A model generated the notes under the pieces. That model did no database searches. It was given only the letters and a program-made list of their open reading frames with translations, and was not told where the DNA came from. Shown piece by piece: positions 5,831-13,223 of a stretch of 16,413 nt of DNA. A program made the position numbers and the translations under genes. The DNA is from Candidatus Saccharimonadales bacterium (GTDB lineage: Bacteria > Patescibacteriota > Saccharimonadia > Saccharimonadales > Saccharimonadaceae), in contig JASLCP010000032.1 of assembly GCA_030151825.1 (NCBI GenBank), positions 1 through 16,413 on the forward strand, written 5' to 3'. The number at the start of each line of letters is the position of its first letter. Positions within the stretch are counted from its first letter, which is position 1.

Positions 5831-6247
5831 ATGAACCCGGAACTACCTGCACCACAATTTTCGCCAGAGTCGATGCCTCCGCAGGAACAGGGGAATGAGT
5901 ACGGACAAAACTTGCAGAATCCCGAGCTTGCTGGTGAGCGAACTCCCGAGCGCGAACAGTATATGCAAAACGTTGATCGCCAGGTGGCTCCTGCGCAACA
6001 GCCGGTAGTGCCGGCTGCGCCTATGCCGGTAGTGCCTGCGCCTTCGACAAAGCCGGTCACCCAAGATGACGATATGCCGACGATTGCGAATGATGATGAT
6101 CTGATTGAGAAAGAATGGGTTGATAAGGCAAAGAAGATTATCGCTGAAACCAAAGATGACCCATATCGACGTGAAAGAGAGGTGAGTCTTCTCCAGGCAG
6201 ATTACCTTCGGAAACGTTACGGGAAGGAGATCGGCGTCACCGAATAG
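5831..6247 (+). CDS. Small proline-rich acidic protein, partner of the downstream ATPase
   Basis: A 138-residue soluble protein. Residues 1-80 are rich in Pro, Gln and Glu (MNPELPAPQFSPESMPPQEQ, then VVPAAPMPVVPAPS) and are probably disordered. The last 60 residues form a more regular, helical region: DDLIEKEWVDKAKKIIAETK, then DDPYRREREVSLLQADYLRKRYG. I recall such a protein next to the VirD4-like ATPase in other Saccharibacteria, which suggests a functional pairing. It has no recognised domain. It ends 20 bases before the ATPase gene and almost certainly shares its transcript. The start is fixed by the extended -10 box 7 bases upstream. Confidence 0.8.
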   Translation: MNPELPAPQFSPESMPPQEQGNEYGQNLQNPELAGERTPEREQYMQNVDRQVAPAQQPVVPAAPMPVVPAPSTKPVTQDDDMPTIANDDDLIEKEWVDKAKKIIAETKDDPYRREREVSLLQADYLRKRYGKEIGVTE

Positions 6248-6267
6248 GTGGCCCGTTGATATAACGT

Positions 6268-9195
6268 ATGGCTGGTGTATTTGTCTCGCTGTTTTTGATT
6301 GTCTGCATCGGTGGTGCGGCAATTTTTGTGGTGTTTAGCCAATACAAAAAGACACTTCGTGAAGCAAAGAATTACGAACGCGGCCTTAAGATGGTGCCAC
6401 TTTTTATCCATTTGCCGCCAGCGAGTGAAGACATTGAGAAAGGTGCCCGTGACGAGCGTGATTTGACTGAAGAGGTCCTGTCAGAGGCACAGGTGATGTA
6501 TAACATCATCGCCAGTACGGCAACGAAGGGATTTAAAAACCGCATCTACGGCCAAAGGCATCTATCATTCGAAATTGTTGCCAAAGGCGGGCTGGTACAT
6601 TACTACGCGGTAGTGCCGGTCGTTTTGATTGACGTTATCAAGCAGGCGATTGCGGCGGCGTATCCTTCAGCTCGGCTCGAAGAAGTGTCTGAGCACAATA
6701 TCTTTAACCAAGCTGGCAAGATGAGCGGTGTCATTGGTGGTGAGTTTACCTTAAAGAAAAAGTTTATTTATCCGATTGCAACGTATCAAGATTCGAAACG
6801 TGATGCATCACGAGCACTTCTGAATGCGCTATCTGCTGCATCGCGTGAAGATGGTGTCGCAATTCAGTTTTTGATGCGACCGGCTAATGATGGCTGGGTG
6901 CGTACGTCGGTCGACGCCGTAAAGAAGATTAAAGTAGACAAACGCACAGGTAAGAGTGGCGGTGGACTCGGTGTGGGCGGTGCAAAAGATATTGCTGAGC
7001 TGTTGTGGAAACCACCAGAGGCGACCGACGAAAAGCATATGGAGGAGCGTCAACTGACAGCGCTCGAAGAGGAGTCGATTAAGGCGATTGAAGAAAAAAC
7101 GCGCTATCCTGGCTACGAGGTTTTGGTACGCGTCATTGTATCGTCGAACACAACCGAGCATTCGCAGAGTTTGCTAAAGAATATTGTTGCTGCGTTTGCA
7201 CTGTTTGATTCACCGAGTTACAACGGCTTTACCTTTAGTTTGGCACGTGACATCGAAGAACTCGTGACATCATTTATTTTCCGTTTCTTCCCGCAAACAG
7301 TGAATCAAAATATCCTCAATAGCGTCGAAATGGCGACTATTTTTCACTTGCCAGATCAAAATAGCATTCCGACATCAAAGGTTCAGCGCCAAATGAGCAA
7401 ACAGGTTGATGGCCCGACGCAGCTGATGGATCATGGGCTGCTACTTGGTGTCAACGAGTTTCGTGGTATCAAAAAAGAGATTCGCCTAAGTGACAATGAT
7501 CGCCGCCGTCACACGTATATGATTGGTCAGACGGGTGTCGGTAAATCTGGATTTATCTCGAACTTGGCGTATCAGGATATGCATAGCGGACGAGGCTTTG
7601 CGCTGATCGATCCGCATGGTGACTTGGTCGAGGATTTGCTTGCGAATGTGCCAAAGGAGCGCGTCGAGGATATTATTTACTTTAATCCGGGCGATCTTGA
7701 CAATCCGATTGGACTTAACCTGTTTGAATGGGAAACTGAGGACCAGAAAGACTTTTTGGTCCAGGAATCGATCAATATGCTGTATAGTTTGTACGATCCA
7801 GGTCACACTGGTATTGTCGGCCCGCGTATGGAGCATATTTTCCGTAACTGTGCATTGCTGCTGATGAGTGACCCAGCAGGCGGTACGTTTATCGATATTC
7901 CAAAGCTGCTGGTCGATAACGATTTTATGAAGTCAAAACTGAAGTACGTGACTGATCGACAAGTGCTTGATTTCTGGACGAAGGAGTATCCCGCCTCTCA
8001 GCGCTCGAATGAATCAGGCGAAGTGACAAGCTGGGTTGTCAGTAAATTTGGGCCGTTCCTCAGTAATACCATGATGCGTAATATTATGGGGCAGACCAAG
8101 AGTGGCTTTAGTATTCGTGACATTATGGATAACGAAAAGATTTTGCTCGTAAACCTATCAAAGGGAAAGATGGGTGAGCTGAACTCGAAATTGATTGGTA
8201 TGATTTTTGTGATGAAGTTTCAGGCAGCTGCCATGGCTCGTGCTGACATGGCCGAGGACGATCGAAAAGATTTTTGTCTGTTTGTGGACGAGTTCCAAAA
8301 CTTTGCGACTGAGAGTTTTGAGTCAATCCTGTCTGAGGCGCGTAAATATCGCCTCAACCTGGTGCTGGGTAACCAGTTTATGACGCAGTTGACTGATAAA
8401 ATCCGTGAGGCGATTATTGGTAACGTCGGTACGGTCATTAGTGGTCGTATTGGCGTGACTGACGCCGAGTTGATGGTCAAGAAATTCCAGCCAGTCTTTG
8501 ATGCCGAAGACCTGACGAAACTACCAAACTATCAGTTTGTAGCCTCGGTGATGGTAAATGGTATGCCGTCGGCGCCGTTTAGTATGGCGGGTATTCCTCC
8601 AATGGCGCAAAAGAATCCGCAGTTAGCTGATGCGATGAAACGACTGTCGGCAACCAAGTATGGCATGGAGCGTGCGGTGATTGAGAAAGAGATCTTTACG
8701 CGACTTGAGCCGCCAAAGCCACAGCTACCGGCTAATGCTCGACCAGGTGGGCGACCACCTGCAAGTGGCGGCGGGCAAGCAGCTGGCGGAGGATCGTTTC
8801 TTGACGAGTGGCTGGCGAAACGCCAAAAGATGGGGGATGCGACTGCACCGAGTGGACCTAGTCCAGCGGGTGTTCCGCAACCGCCGTCAGCAAGTATGCC
8901 AACAATAGGCACATCACCGCAACAGCAATTAGTTTCTCCACCACCGGTGATGACACAACCAGTCTCGGCGCCACCTTCGTCAGCAACACCGCCGGCATCC
9001 CAGCCTCTTGCTGCTACGCCGAATATCACACCAGCTCCTGCGCCGCCTTCGGCACCAGCGGTTGCTGTCGCGCCAGCTACGTCTCCTGCCGCACTGCAAT
9101 CGCCAACTCCAGCGCCAAGTGTCGCTCCACCTGAGCCTGAGACTGCACCGGTGATTGACGATGACCCGCAAGAAGTTTCGATTAGTCTTCGATAA
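6268..9195 (+). CDS. Membrane-anchored VirD4/TraG/HerA-like ATPase
   Basis: A 975-residue protein. Residues 3-24 form one membrane helix (VFVSLFLIVCIGGAAIFVVF), followed by about 370 residues I cannot assign to a family. The P-loop ATPase domain runs from about 395 to 790: Walker A GQTGVGKS at 420-427 (K426), the DPHGD motif at 448-452, and Walker B CLFVDEFQ at 670-677 (D674, E675). The segment IRDIMDNEKILLVNLSKGK and the late LVLGNQFMTQL are typical of type IV secretion coupling proteins and HerA-like DNA pumps, which form hexamers at the membrane. From about 813 the tail is Pro/Ala/Ser-rich, rich in PP pairs and probably disordered. No relaxase, VirB4 or pilin gene is nearby. The Shine-Dalgarno is poor (AGGTGG lies 17 bases upstream), so expression may depend on coupling to the preceding gene. 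Substrate is unknown: DNA uptake, DNA transfer or protein secretion are all possible. Confidence 0.88.
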   Translation: MAGVFVSLFLIVCIGGAAIFVVFSQYKKTLREAKNYERGLKMVPLFIHLPPASEDIEKGARDERDLTEEVLSEAQVMYNIIASTATKGFKNRIYGQRHLSFEIVAKGGLVHYYAVVPVVLIDVIKQAIAAAYPSARLEEVSEHNIFNQAGKMSGVIGGEFTLKKKFIYPIATYQDSKRDASRALLNALSAASREDGVAIQFLMRPANDGWVRTSVDAVKKIKVDKRTGKSGGGLGVGGAKDIAELLWKPPEATDEKHMEERQLTALEEESIKAIEEKTRYPGYEVLVRVIVSSNTTEHSQSLLKNIVAAFALFDSPSYNGFTFSLARDIEELVTSFIFRFFPQTVNQNILNSVEMATIFHLPDQNSIPTSKVQRQMSKQVDGPTQLMDHGLLLGVNEFRGIKKEIRLSDNDRRRHTYMIGQTGVGKSGFISNLAYQDMHSGRGFALIDPHGDLVEDLLANVPKERVEDIIYFNPGDLDNPIGLNLFEWETEDQKDFLVQESINMLYSLYDPGHTGIVGPRMEHIFRNCALLLMSDPAGGTFIDIPKLLVDNDFMKSKLKYVTDRQVLDFWTKEYPASQRSNESGEVTSWVVSKFGPFLSNTMMRNIMGQTKSGFSIRDIMDNEKILLVNLSKGKMGELNSKLIGMIFVMKFQAAAMARADMAEDDRKDFCLFVDEFQNFATESFESILSEARKYRLNLVLGNQFMTQLTDKIREAIIGNVGTVISGRIGVTDAELMVKKFQPVFDAEDLTKLPNYQFVASVMVNGMPSAPFSMAGIPPMAQKNPQLADAMKRLSATKYGMERAVIEKEIFTRLEPPKPQLPANARPGGRPPASGGGQAAGGGSFLDEWLAKRQKMGDATAPSGPSPAGVPQPPSASMPTIGTSPQQQLVSPPPVMTQPVSAPPSSATPPASQPLAATPNITPAPAPPSAPAVAVAPATSPAALQSPTPAPSVAPPEPETAPVIDDDPQEVSISLR

Positions 9196-9213
9196 TATAC
9201 GCCGTGATACTAA

Positions 9214-9240
9214 AAACCCTCACTTTTAAAGTGAGGGTTT
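9214..9240. terminator. Bidirectional terminator between the ATPase unit and the surface-protein pair
   Basis: AAACCCTCAC (9214-9223) pairs with GTGAGGGTTT (9231-9240) around TTTTAAA. On the minus strand the stem is followed by a T run (GGGTTTTTAG), and on the plus strand by GTTTGAT. It lies between two converging units. Confidence 0.85.
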
Positions 9241-9261
9241 GATATGTCTGCGTAAGAGCGT

Positions 9262-9837
9262 TCATTTAGAAGTGTTTCCTGCTATGAGATTGCGAAGATA
9301 ATCGTATACGAGTCCAATGAGCCACCCGATACCGAATGCGCCAATAGTCTCAAATCCAGAGAGTGGATAGCCGTAGTATTTTGCACTAAGGTATACGATG
9401 GCGACGACCAGAAAGGCGCAGACGCTACCGGCAAGCATTGCGTTAGGACGTGCGACAGTCGCGCCAGCGACATCGCTCGCGTTTTCGACTGATTTGGCGT
9501 GAATCAGGCGACTCAATAGCCGCTCTGACCGAGACAGGTCTGGCTGAATACCATCGAGCTGCTTTTTGAAACTCTGTTCGCGGGACCGACGAGTGATAAG
9601 CCCTCGTTTTTCGGCAGGTGATCGTTCGACACGATCAAGCGGCGTGCTTTTTTCGGCACGAGCTAACGCCTCTTGCTTTAGCGAGCTGACAGATTCTTTT
9701 GTTGCTTTTTCATGCTCTTTTTCAGCTTTTTCAAGCGAATCACGCAATGTTTCACGACGCTCGTGATTAAGTGATTCCATTTCGCTGGTATCAACAAGCT
9801 GTTCTGGATTTTGCGGTGCTTTTTCTTGGTTACTCAT
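9262..9837 (-). CDS. Coiled-coil membrane protein, unknown function
   Basis: A 191-residue protein. Residues 1-70 are highly charged and helical (SLEKAEKEHEKATKESVSSL), with heptad-like spacing suggesting a coiled coil. A basic stretch follows (PAEKRGLITRRSREQSFKKQ). Two membrane helices close the protein, at about 130-152 (NAMLAGSVCAFLVVAIVYLS) and 161-180 (FETIGAFGIGWLIGLVYDYL). With both ends on the same side, the long N-terminal part would be cytoplasmic. A good Shine-Dalgarno (AGGTGGGA) precedes the ATG. It is downstream of the large surface protein by 23 bases and probably in its operon. No known domain is recognised; a scaffold or anchor role is only a guess. Confidence 0.8.
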   Translation of the reverse strand: MSNQEKAPQNPEQLVDTSEMESLNHERRETLRDSLEKAEKEHEKATKESVSSLKQEALARAEKSTPLDRVERSPAEKRGLITRRSREQSFKKQLDGIQPDLSRSERLLSRLIHAKSVENASDVAGATVARPNAMLAGSVCAFLVVAIVYLSAKYYGYPLSGFETIGAFGIGWLIGLVYDYLRNLIAGNTSK

Positions 9838-9860
9838 AAACTATCCCACCTATGGCGTAT

Positions 9861-11048
9861 TTAGATTGTTCCAATATTAATGTTGTGGCGAATGAGACGA
9901 AGTTCTTTTTTCATCTGCCTTGTGCGGAGATAGAAGTAGACAACGACGGTCAGAATGATAACCGAAAAGACGATATTTGCGCCGGGGCCAACGGATGGAA
10001 GTCCACCAAGGATACCCTCGAGTGTTTTGCCAGCTGGGCACTGCACGCGAATGGCCGAACTTGTGCCAAATGTTGTCGCCATAACACAGTCGTATGAGTT
10101 GCCGTTGCTAACACCCGTAGGTGTTGCTGGGATATGCGAGAAGAGCTGGACAGCAAACGTACGCTGTTGCGTGCCACCAGGCGCGAGAGGTGTTGTTGTC
10201 CATGAGAGAGTTTTTGTAGTGGCATCAAGGTGTCCGCCGCCATCGTCAATCAATGACGCATACTCGAGGGTGTCGCTGATAGAAAGTGATAGAGGAAGTT
10301 GCACGCTGCTCGAGCCAGTGTTTTTGACCGTAATTGTGTAGCTAATTTTGTCGAATGGTTGCGCGGTGACAGTTGTTGCATCCGCACCTTGGGTGAGGTT
10401 ATTAGCGGTGATGGTTTTTGTCAGCAGTGACGTTGCAGTGGCACCTCCCGGAGTGATAGTGGCAGGGTAGCCTTTCGTTGCTAAGCTTGCGTTAGATTTC
10501 ATGATGGCAAACCACCCAAGTTTGGCTGATTGGCCGGTCCACGCAGTATACTTCGTGCCGGTGCGTTCTTTGGCAGCGCTTGTATCGGCTAGCGCGAGGG
10601 GACTGATAAAGCGCACGCCTTCGCCGCCTGCACTTCGTTTGTAGGTAAAGCTTGTTTCACCTTGATCAGGGCTATATTGCCCGAAACGACTAATACTATA
10701 GAGGTCGTTTTTTGAATTAATCGTTGTTTCTTTGGTAGCGGCGATTTCGGCACGCTCGACACCGAGAGTTGAGTAGATATCGCGAATGTCGTCAGTGTTT
10801 TTATCGTATCGAATGAGCAAATCTTCGAGAGAGGTGACGCCACCGCGAATTAAATCTTGCTCGCTTGAGGCGTTGGCTGATTCGGGTGGTGAAAAAACCG
10901 TCAACGATTGAATGACGACAGCCATTGCCACGAATAATACCGTGGTACGTCGCGTCACCTCTTCTTGACGCAGACGATGTGCGTAAAATCCCACCTGTGT
11001 CATAAGTGCGGGGCTGAAGGATAAGTTCGACACTAATTTTCTAAACAT
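9861..11048 (-). CDS. Two-anchor surface protein with a DUF11-like domain
   Basis: A 395-residue protein. A membrane segment at about 36-54 (TVLFVAMAVVIQSLTVF) follows a basic N-terminus, and a second lies near 356-373 (NIVFSVIILTVVVYFYL) followed by a basic tail, so about 300 residues would sit outside the cell. Just after the first helix comes LIRGGVTSLEDLLIRYDKNT and DIRDIYSTLGVERAEIA, a segment I recall near the start of many Saccharibacteria surface proteins. The later part (about 225-320) has the DUF11-type pattern: PFDKISYTITVKNTGSSSVQ, then LSISDTLEYAS and LAPGGTQQRTF. Two cysteines (YDCVMA and RVQCPAG) could form a disulfide. No LPXTG motif is seen. It is first in a minus-strand pair. 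Its start lacks a Shine-Dalgarno at the usual distance; a purine-rich AGAAGAGG lies over 20 bases upstream. The role in attachment to a host cell is inferred. Confidence 0.82.
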   Translation of the reverse strand: MFRKLVSNLSFSPALMTQVGFYAHRLRQEEVTRRTTVLFVAMAVVIQSLTVFSPPESANASSEQDLIRGGVTSLEDLLIRYDKNTDDIRDIYSTLGVERAEIAATKETTINSKNDLYSISRFGQYSPDQGETSFTYKRSAGGEGVRFISPLALADTSAAKERTGTKYTAWTGQSAKLGWFAIMKSNASLATKGYPATITPGGATATSLLTKTITANNLTQGADATTVTAQPFDKISYTITVKNTGSSSVQLPLSLSISDTLEYASLIDDGGGHLDATTKTLSWTTTPLAPGGTQQRTFAVQLFSHIPATPTGVSNGNSYDCVMATTFGTSSAIRVQCPAGKTLEGILGGLPSVGPGANIVFSVIILTVVVYFYLRTRQMKKELRLIRHNINIGTI

Positions 11049-11163
11049 ATACTTTTTTGTTTGTTTTTAACCTCTTCTAGTAGTAGATTAGCATAAGAAT
11101 TGTGTTCAATGCAAGGCATTCTAAAGAGATATGTATTGTGTAGCGGGGCCACGAGAGAAATAC

Positions 11164-11192
11164 TTGAGTGAACACCTTTTTTCCGCTATAAT
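11164..11192 (+). promoter_or_regulatory. Promoter of gyrB-gyrA
   Basis: TTGAGT (11164-11169) and a perfect TATAAT (11187-11192) are separated by 17 bases. The leader would be about 40 nt. It lies in the divergent gap between the surface-protein gene and gyrB. Confidence 0.75.
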
Positions 11193-11237
11193 GAGGGAAA
11201 TGTAAATAGCTGACACAGTCTGAATAGTGAGGGAATC

Positions 11238-13214
11238 ATGGCTAAAAAAACAGATAACGGCTCATACGACGGGTCTCAAATTCAGGTCCTAGAGGGACTA
11301 GAGCCGGTTCGTAAGCGACCGGGAATGTATATCGGAAGCACCGGCTACGACGGCGTTCACCATCTTATTAAGGAAATCGCAGATAACTCAATCGACGAAG
11401 CGATTGCTGGGCATGCATCACGTGTCGATGTTCGTATTTTGCAGGATGGTGGTATTGCGATTAGCGACAACGGTCGCGGTATTCCTGTTGATAAACACCC
11501 AAAGACGGGACTGAGTACGCTCGAGACAGTGCTGACGGTGCTCCACGCCGGCGGTAAGTTTGGCGGCGGCGGATATAAGGTATCATCGGGTCTTCACGGC
11601 GTTGGATCGAGTGTCGTAAATGCGCTGTCAACGCGCATGATTGCAGAGGTTGTTCAAAAAGGACAACTTTATCGTATTGAATTTGAGCGCGGCGCTACAG
11701 TAGTGCCATTTAAAAAGGTGGGTGCAACGGACCGCGTAAATGGCACGACGATTACATTCTATCCCGACCCGACTATCTTTAAGGAAACCGTTGAATTTGA
11801 CTATAAATGGGTAGTGAATTATCTTCGTCACCAAGCATACTTGACTAAAGGAGTCTATGTATCAGTCATCGACGAGCGCACGGGCGATCGCCAAGCCTTT
11901 TACTTTGAGGGCGGTATCCAAAGCTATGTTAAACATTTGAATATTGGCAAAGAAGTCGTCAGTGATAATGTTTTTTATGTCGAGCGCCAGGTGGAAGATT
12001 CGATGGTGGAAGTGGCAGTACAATACAATGACTCGTACGTTGAAACGGTCAAACCGTTTGCCAATAACGTCTTGACCCCTGATGGTGGTACGCACCTTGT
12101 TGGGTTTCGTGCAGCAATGACCCGTGTTATCAACGATTATGCGCGCAAAAACAGCCTCCTGAAAGAAAAAGAAGACAATCTGAGCGGTGATGATATCCGT
12201 GAAGGGTTGACGGCAATTATTTTGGTGAAGCTACCCGATCCGCAATTCGAGGGCCAGACAAAGAATAAGCTGGGTAATCCAGAGGTCCGCCGCTATGTCG
12301 AACAAGTGATGAATGAGTACTTTAGCTACTATCTTGAAGAGAATCCGGATGTTGCCAAGAAAATCGTTGGCAAGGCGCTCCTCGCGGCGCGCGCTCGTAA
12401 AGCGGCACGTGCAGCACGCGACAATGTCCTCCGTAAGGGTGCACTTGATGGCATGGGGCTGCCTGGTAAACTCTGGGACTGTTCGAGCAAGAATGCCGAA
12501 GAGAGTGAAATCTACATCGTCGAGGGTAACTCAGCGGCGGGATCGGCAAAAGAAGGCCGCGACAACAAAACACAGGCAATTTTGCCACTTCGCGGCAAGG
12601 TACTGAATACTGAACGAGCACGACTTGATAAGATGTTCGCCAACAAAGAAATTGTGGCAATGATTCAGGCGTTTGGTGTGGGTATCGGGGATGCATTTGA
12701 TATGAACGGCCTTCGGTATCACAAGATTATTATTATGACCGATGCCGATGTTGACGGTAGTCACATTGCGACATTGCTCCTCACATTCTTCTTCCGCTAT
12801 ATGAAAGAGATTGTTGAAGGTGGCCATGTCTATTTGGCAAAGCCGCCGCTATTTAGTATTAACAAGGGTCAGAAAAAGCAGTACGTCTATGACGAGCCGG
12901 CGCTTGACGAGGCGCTCGATGCGATGATTGTCGATAGAAAAGAGCGCGGCGTTGCGGTTGACGCGGCCGATGATCGTACCAAGCAAGCGGGTGTGACTGT
13001 GTCACGATTTAAGGGGCTTGGTGAAATGGATGCCGAGCAGCTTTGGGAGACCACGATGAATCCCGAAAATCGTGTACTTATCAAAGTGAATGTCGAAGAT
13101 GCCGAGCGTGCTGATGCGATATTTACCAAATTGATGGGTGACGATGTGAGTCTGCGTAAACACTTTATTCAGACAGAAGCTAAAAACGCAAAATTAGAAG
13201 AGCTAGATATTTAG
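11238..13214 (+). CDS. gyrB: DNA gyrase subunit B
   Basis: A 658-residue protein supplying the ATPase and part of the cleavage core of gyrase, which introduces negative supercoils with GyrA. The N-terminal GHKL ATPase domain shows EGLEPVRKRPGMYIGST, NSIDEAIAG and DNGRGIPVDKH. The ATP-contacting loop reads GQTKNKLGNPEVR, close to the usual QTKxKLG. The TOPRIM domain has EGNSAAGSAK (E429) and the metal-binding DADVDGSH (D502, D504, D506), followed by FKGLGEMDAEQLW. The length is of the short type without the enterobacterial insert. ATG 11238 has GAGGG 4 bases upstream. gyrA follows within 10 bases, its Shine-Dalgarno overlapping the gyrB stop. Confidence 0.98.
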   Translation: MAKKTDNGSYDGSQIQVLEGLEPVRKRPGMYIGSTGYDGVHHLIKEIADNSIDEAIAGHASRVDVRILQDGGIAISDNGRGIPVDKHPKTGLSTLETVLTVLHAGGKFGGGGYKVSSGLHGVGSSVVNALSTRMIAEVVQKGQLYRIEFERGATVVPFKKVGATDRVNGTTITFYPDPTIFKETVEFDYKWVVNYLRHQAYLTKGVYVSVIDERTGDRQAFYFEGGIQSYVKHLNIGKEVVSDNVFYVERQVEDSMVEVAVQYNDSYVETVKPFANNVLTPDGGTHLVGFRAAMTRVINDYARKNSLLKEKEDNLSGDDIREGLTAIILVKLPDPQFEGQTKNKLGNPEVRRYVEQVMNEYFSYYLEENPDVAKKIVGKALLAARARKAARAARDNVLRKGALDGMGLPGKLWDCSSKNAEESEIYIVEGNSAAGSAKEGRDNKTQAILPLRGKVLNTERARLDKMFANKEIVAMIQAFGVGIGDAFDMNGLRYHKIIIMTDADVDGSHIATLLLTFFFRYMKEIVEGGHVYLAKPPLFSINKGQKKQYVYDEPALDEALDAMIVDRKERGVAVDAADDRTKQAGVTVSRFKGLGEMDAEQLWETTMNPENRVLIKVNVEDAERADAIFTKLMGDDVSLRKHFIQTEAKNAKLEELDI

Positions 13215-13223
13215 GGGTTGATG

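Noticed and set aside
5812..6153. 113-residue minus-strand frame
   Set aside because: It is the mirror image of the Pro/Gln-rich gene on the plus strand; its Ser/Gly/Cys-rich product is typical of an antisense shadow.
8532..9029. 165-residue Gly-rich minus-strand frame
   Set aside because: It is antisense to the Pro/Ala-rich tail of the ATPase and arises from that composition.
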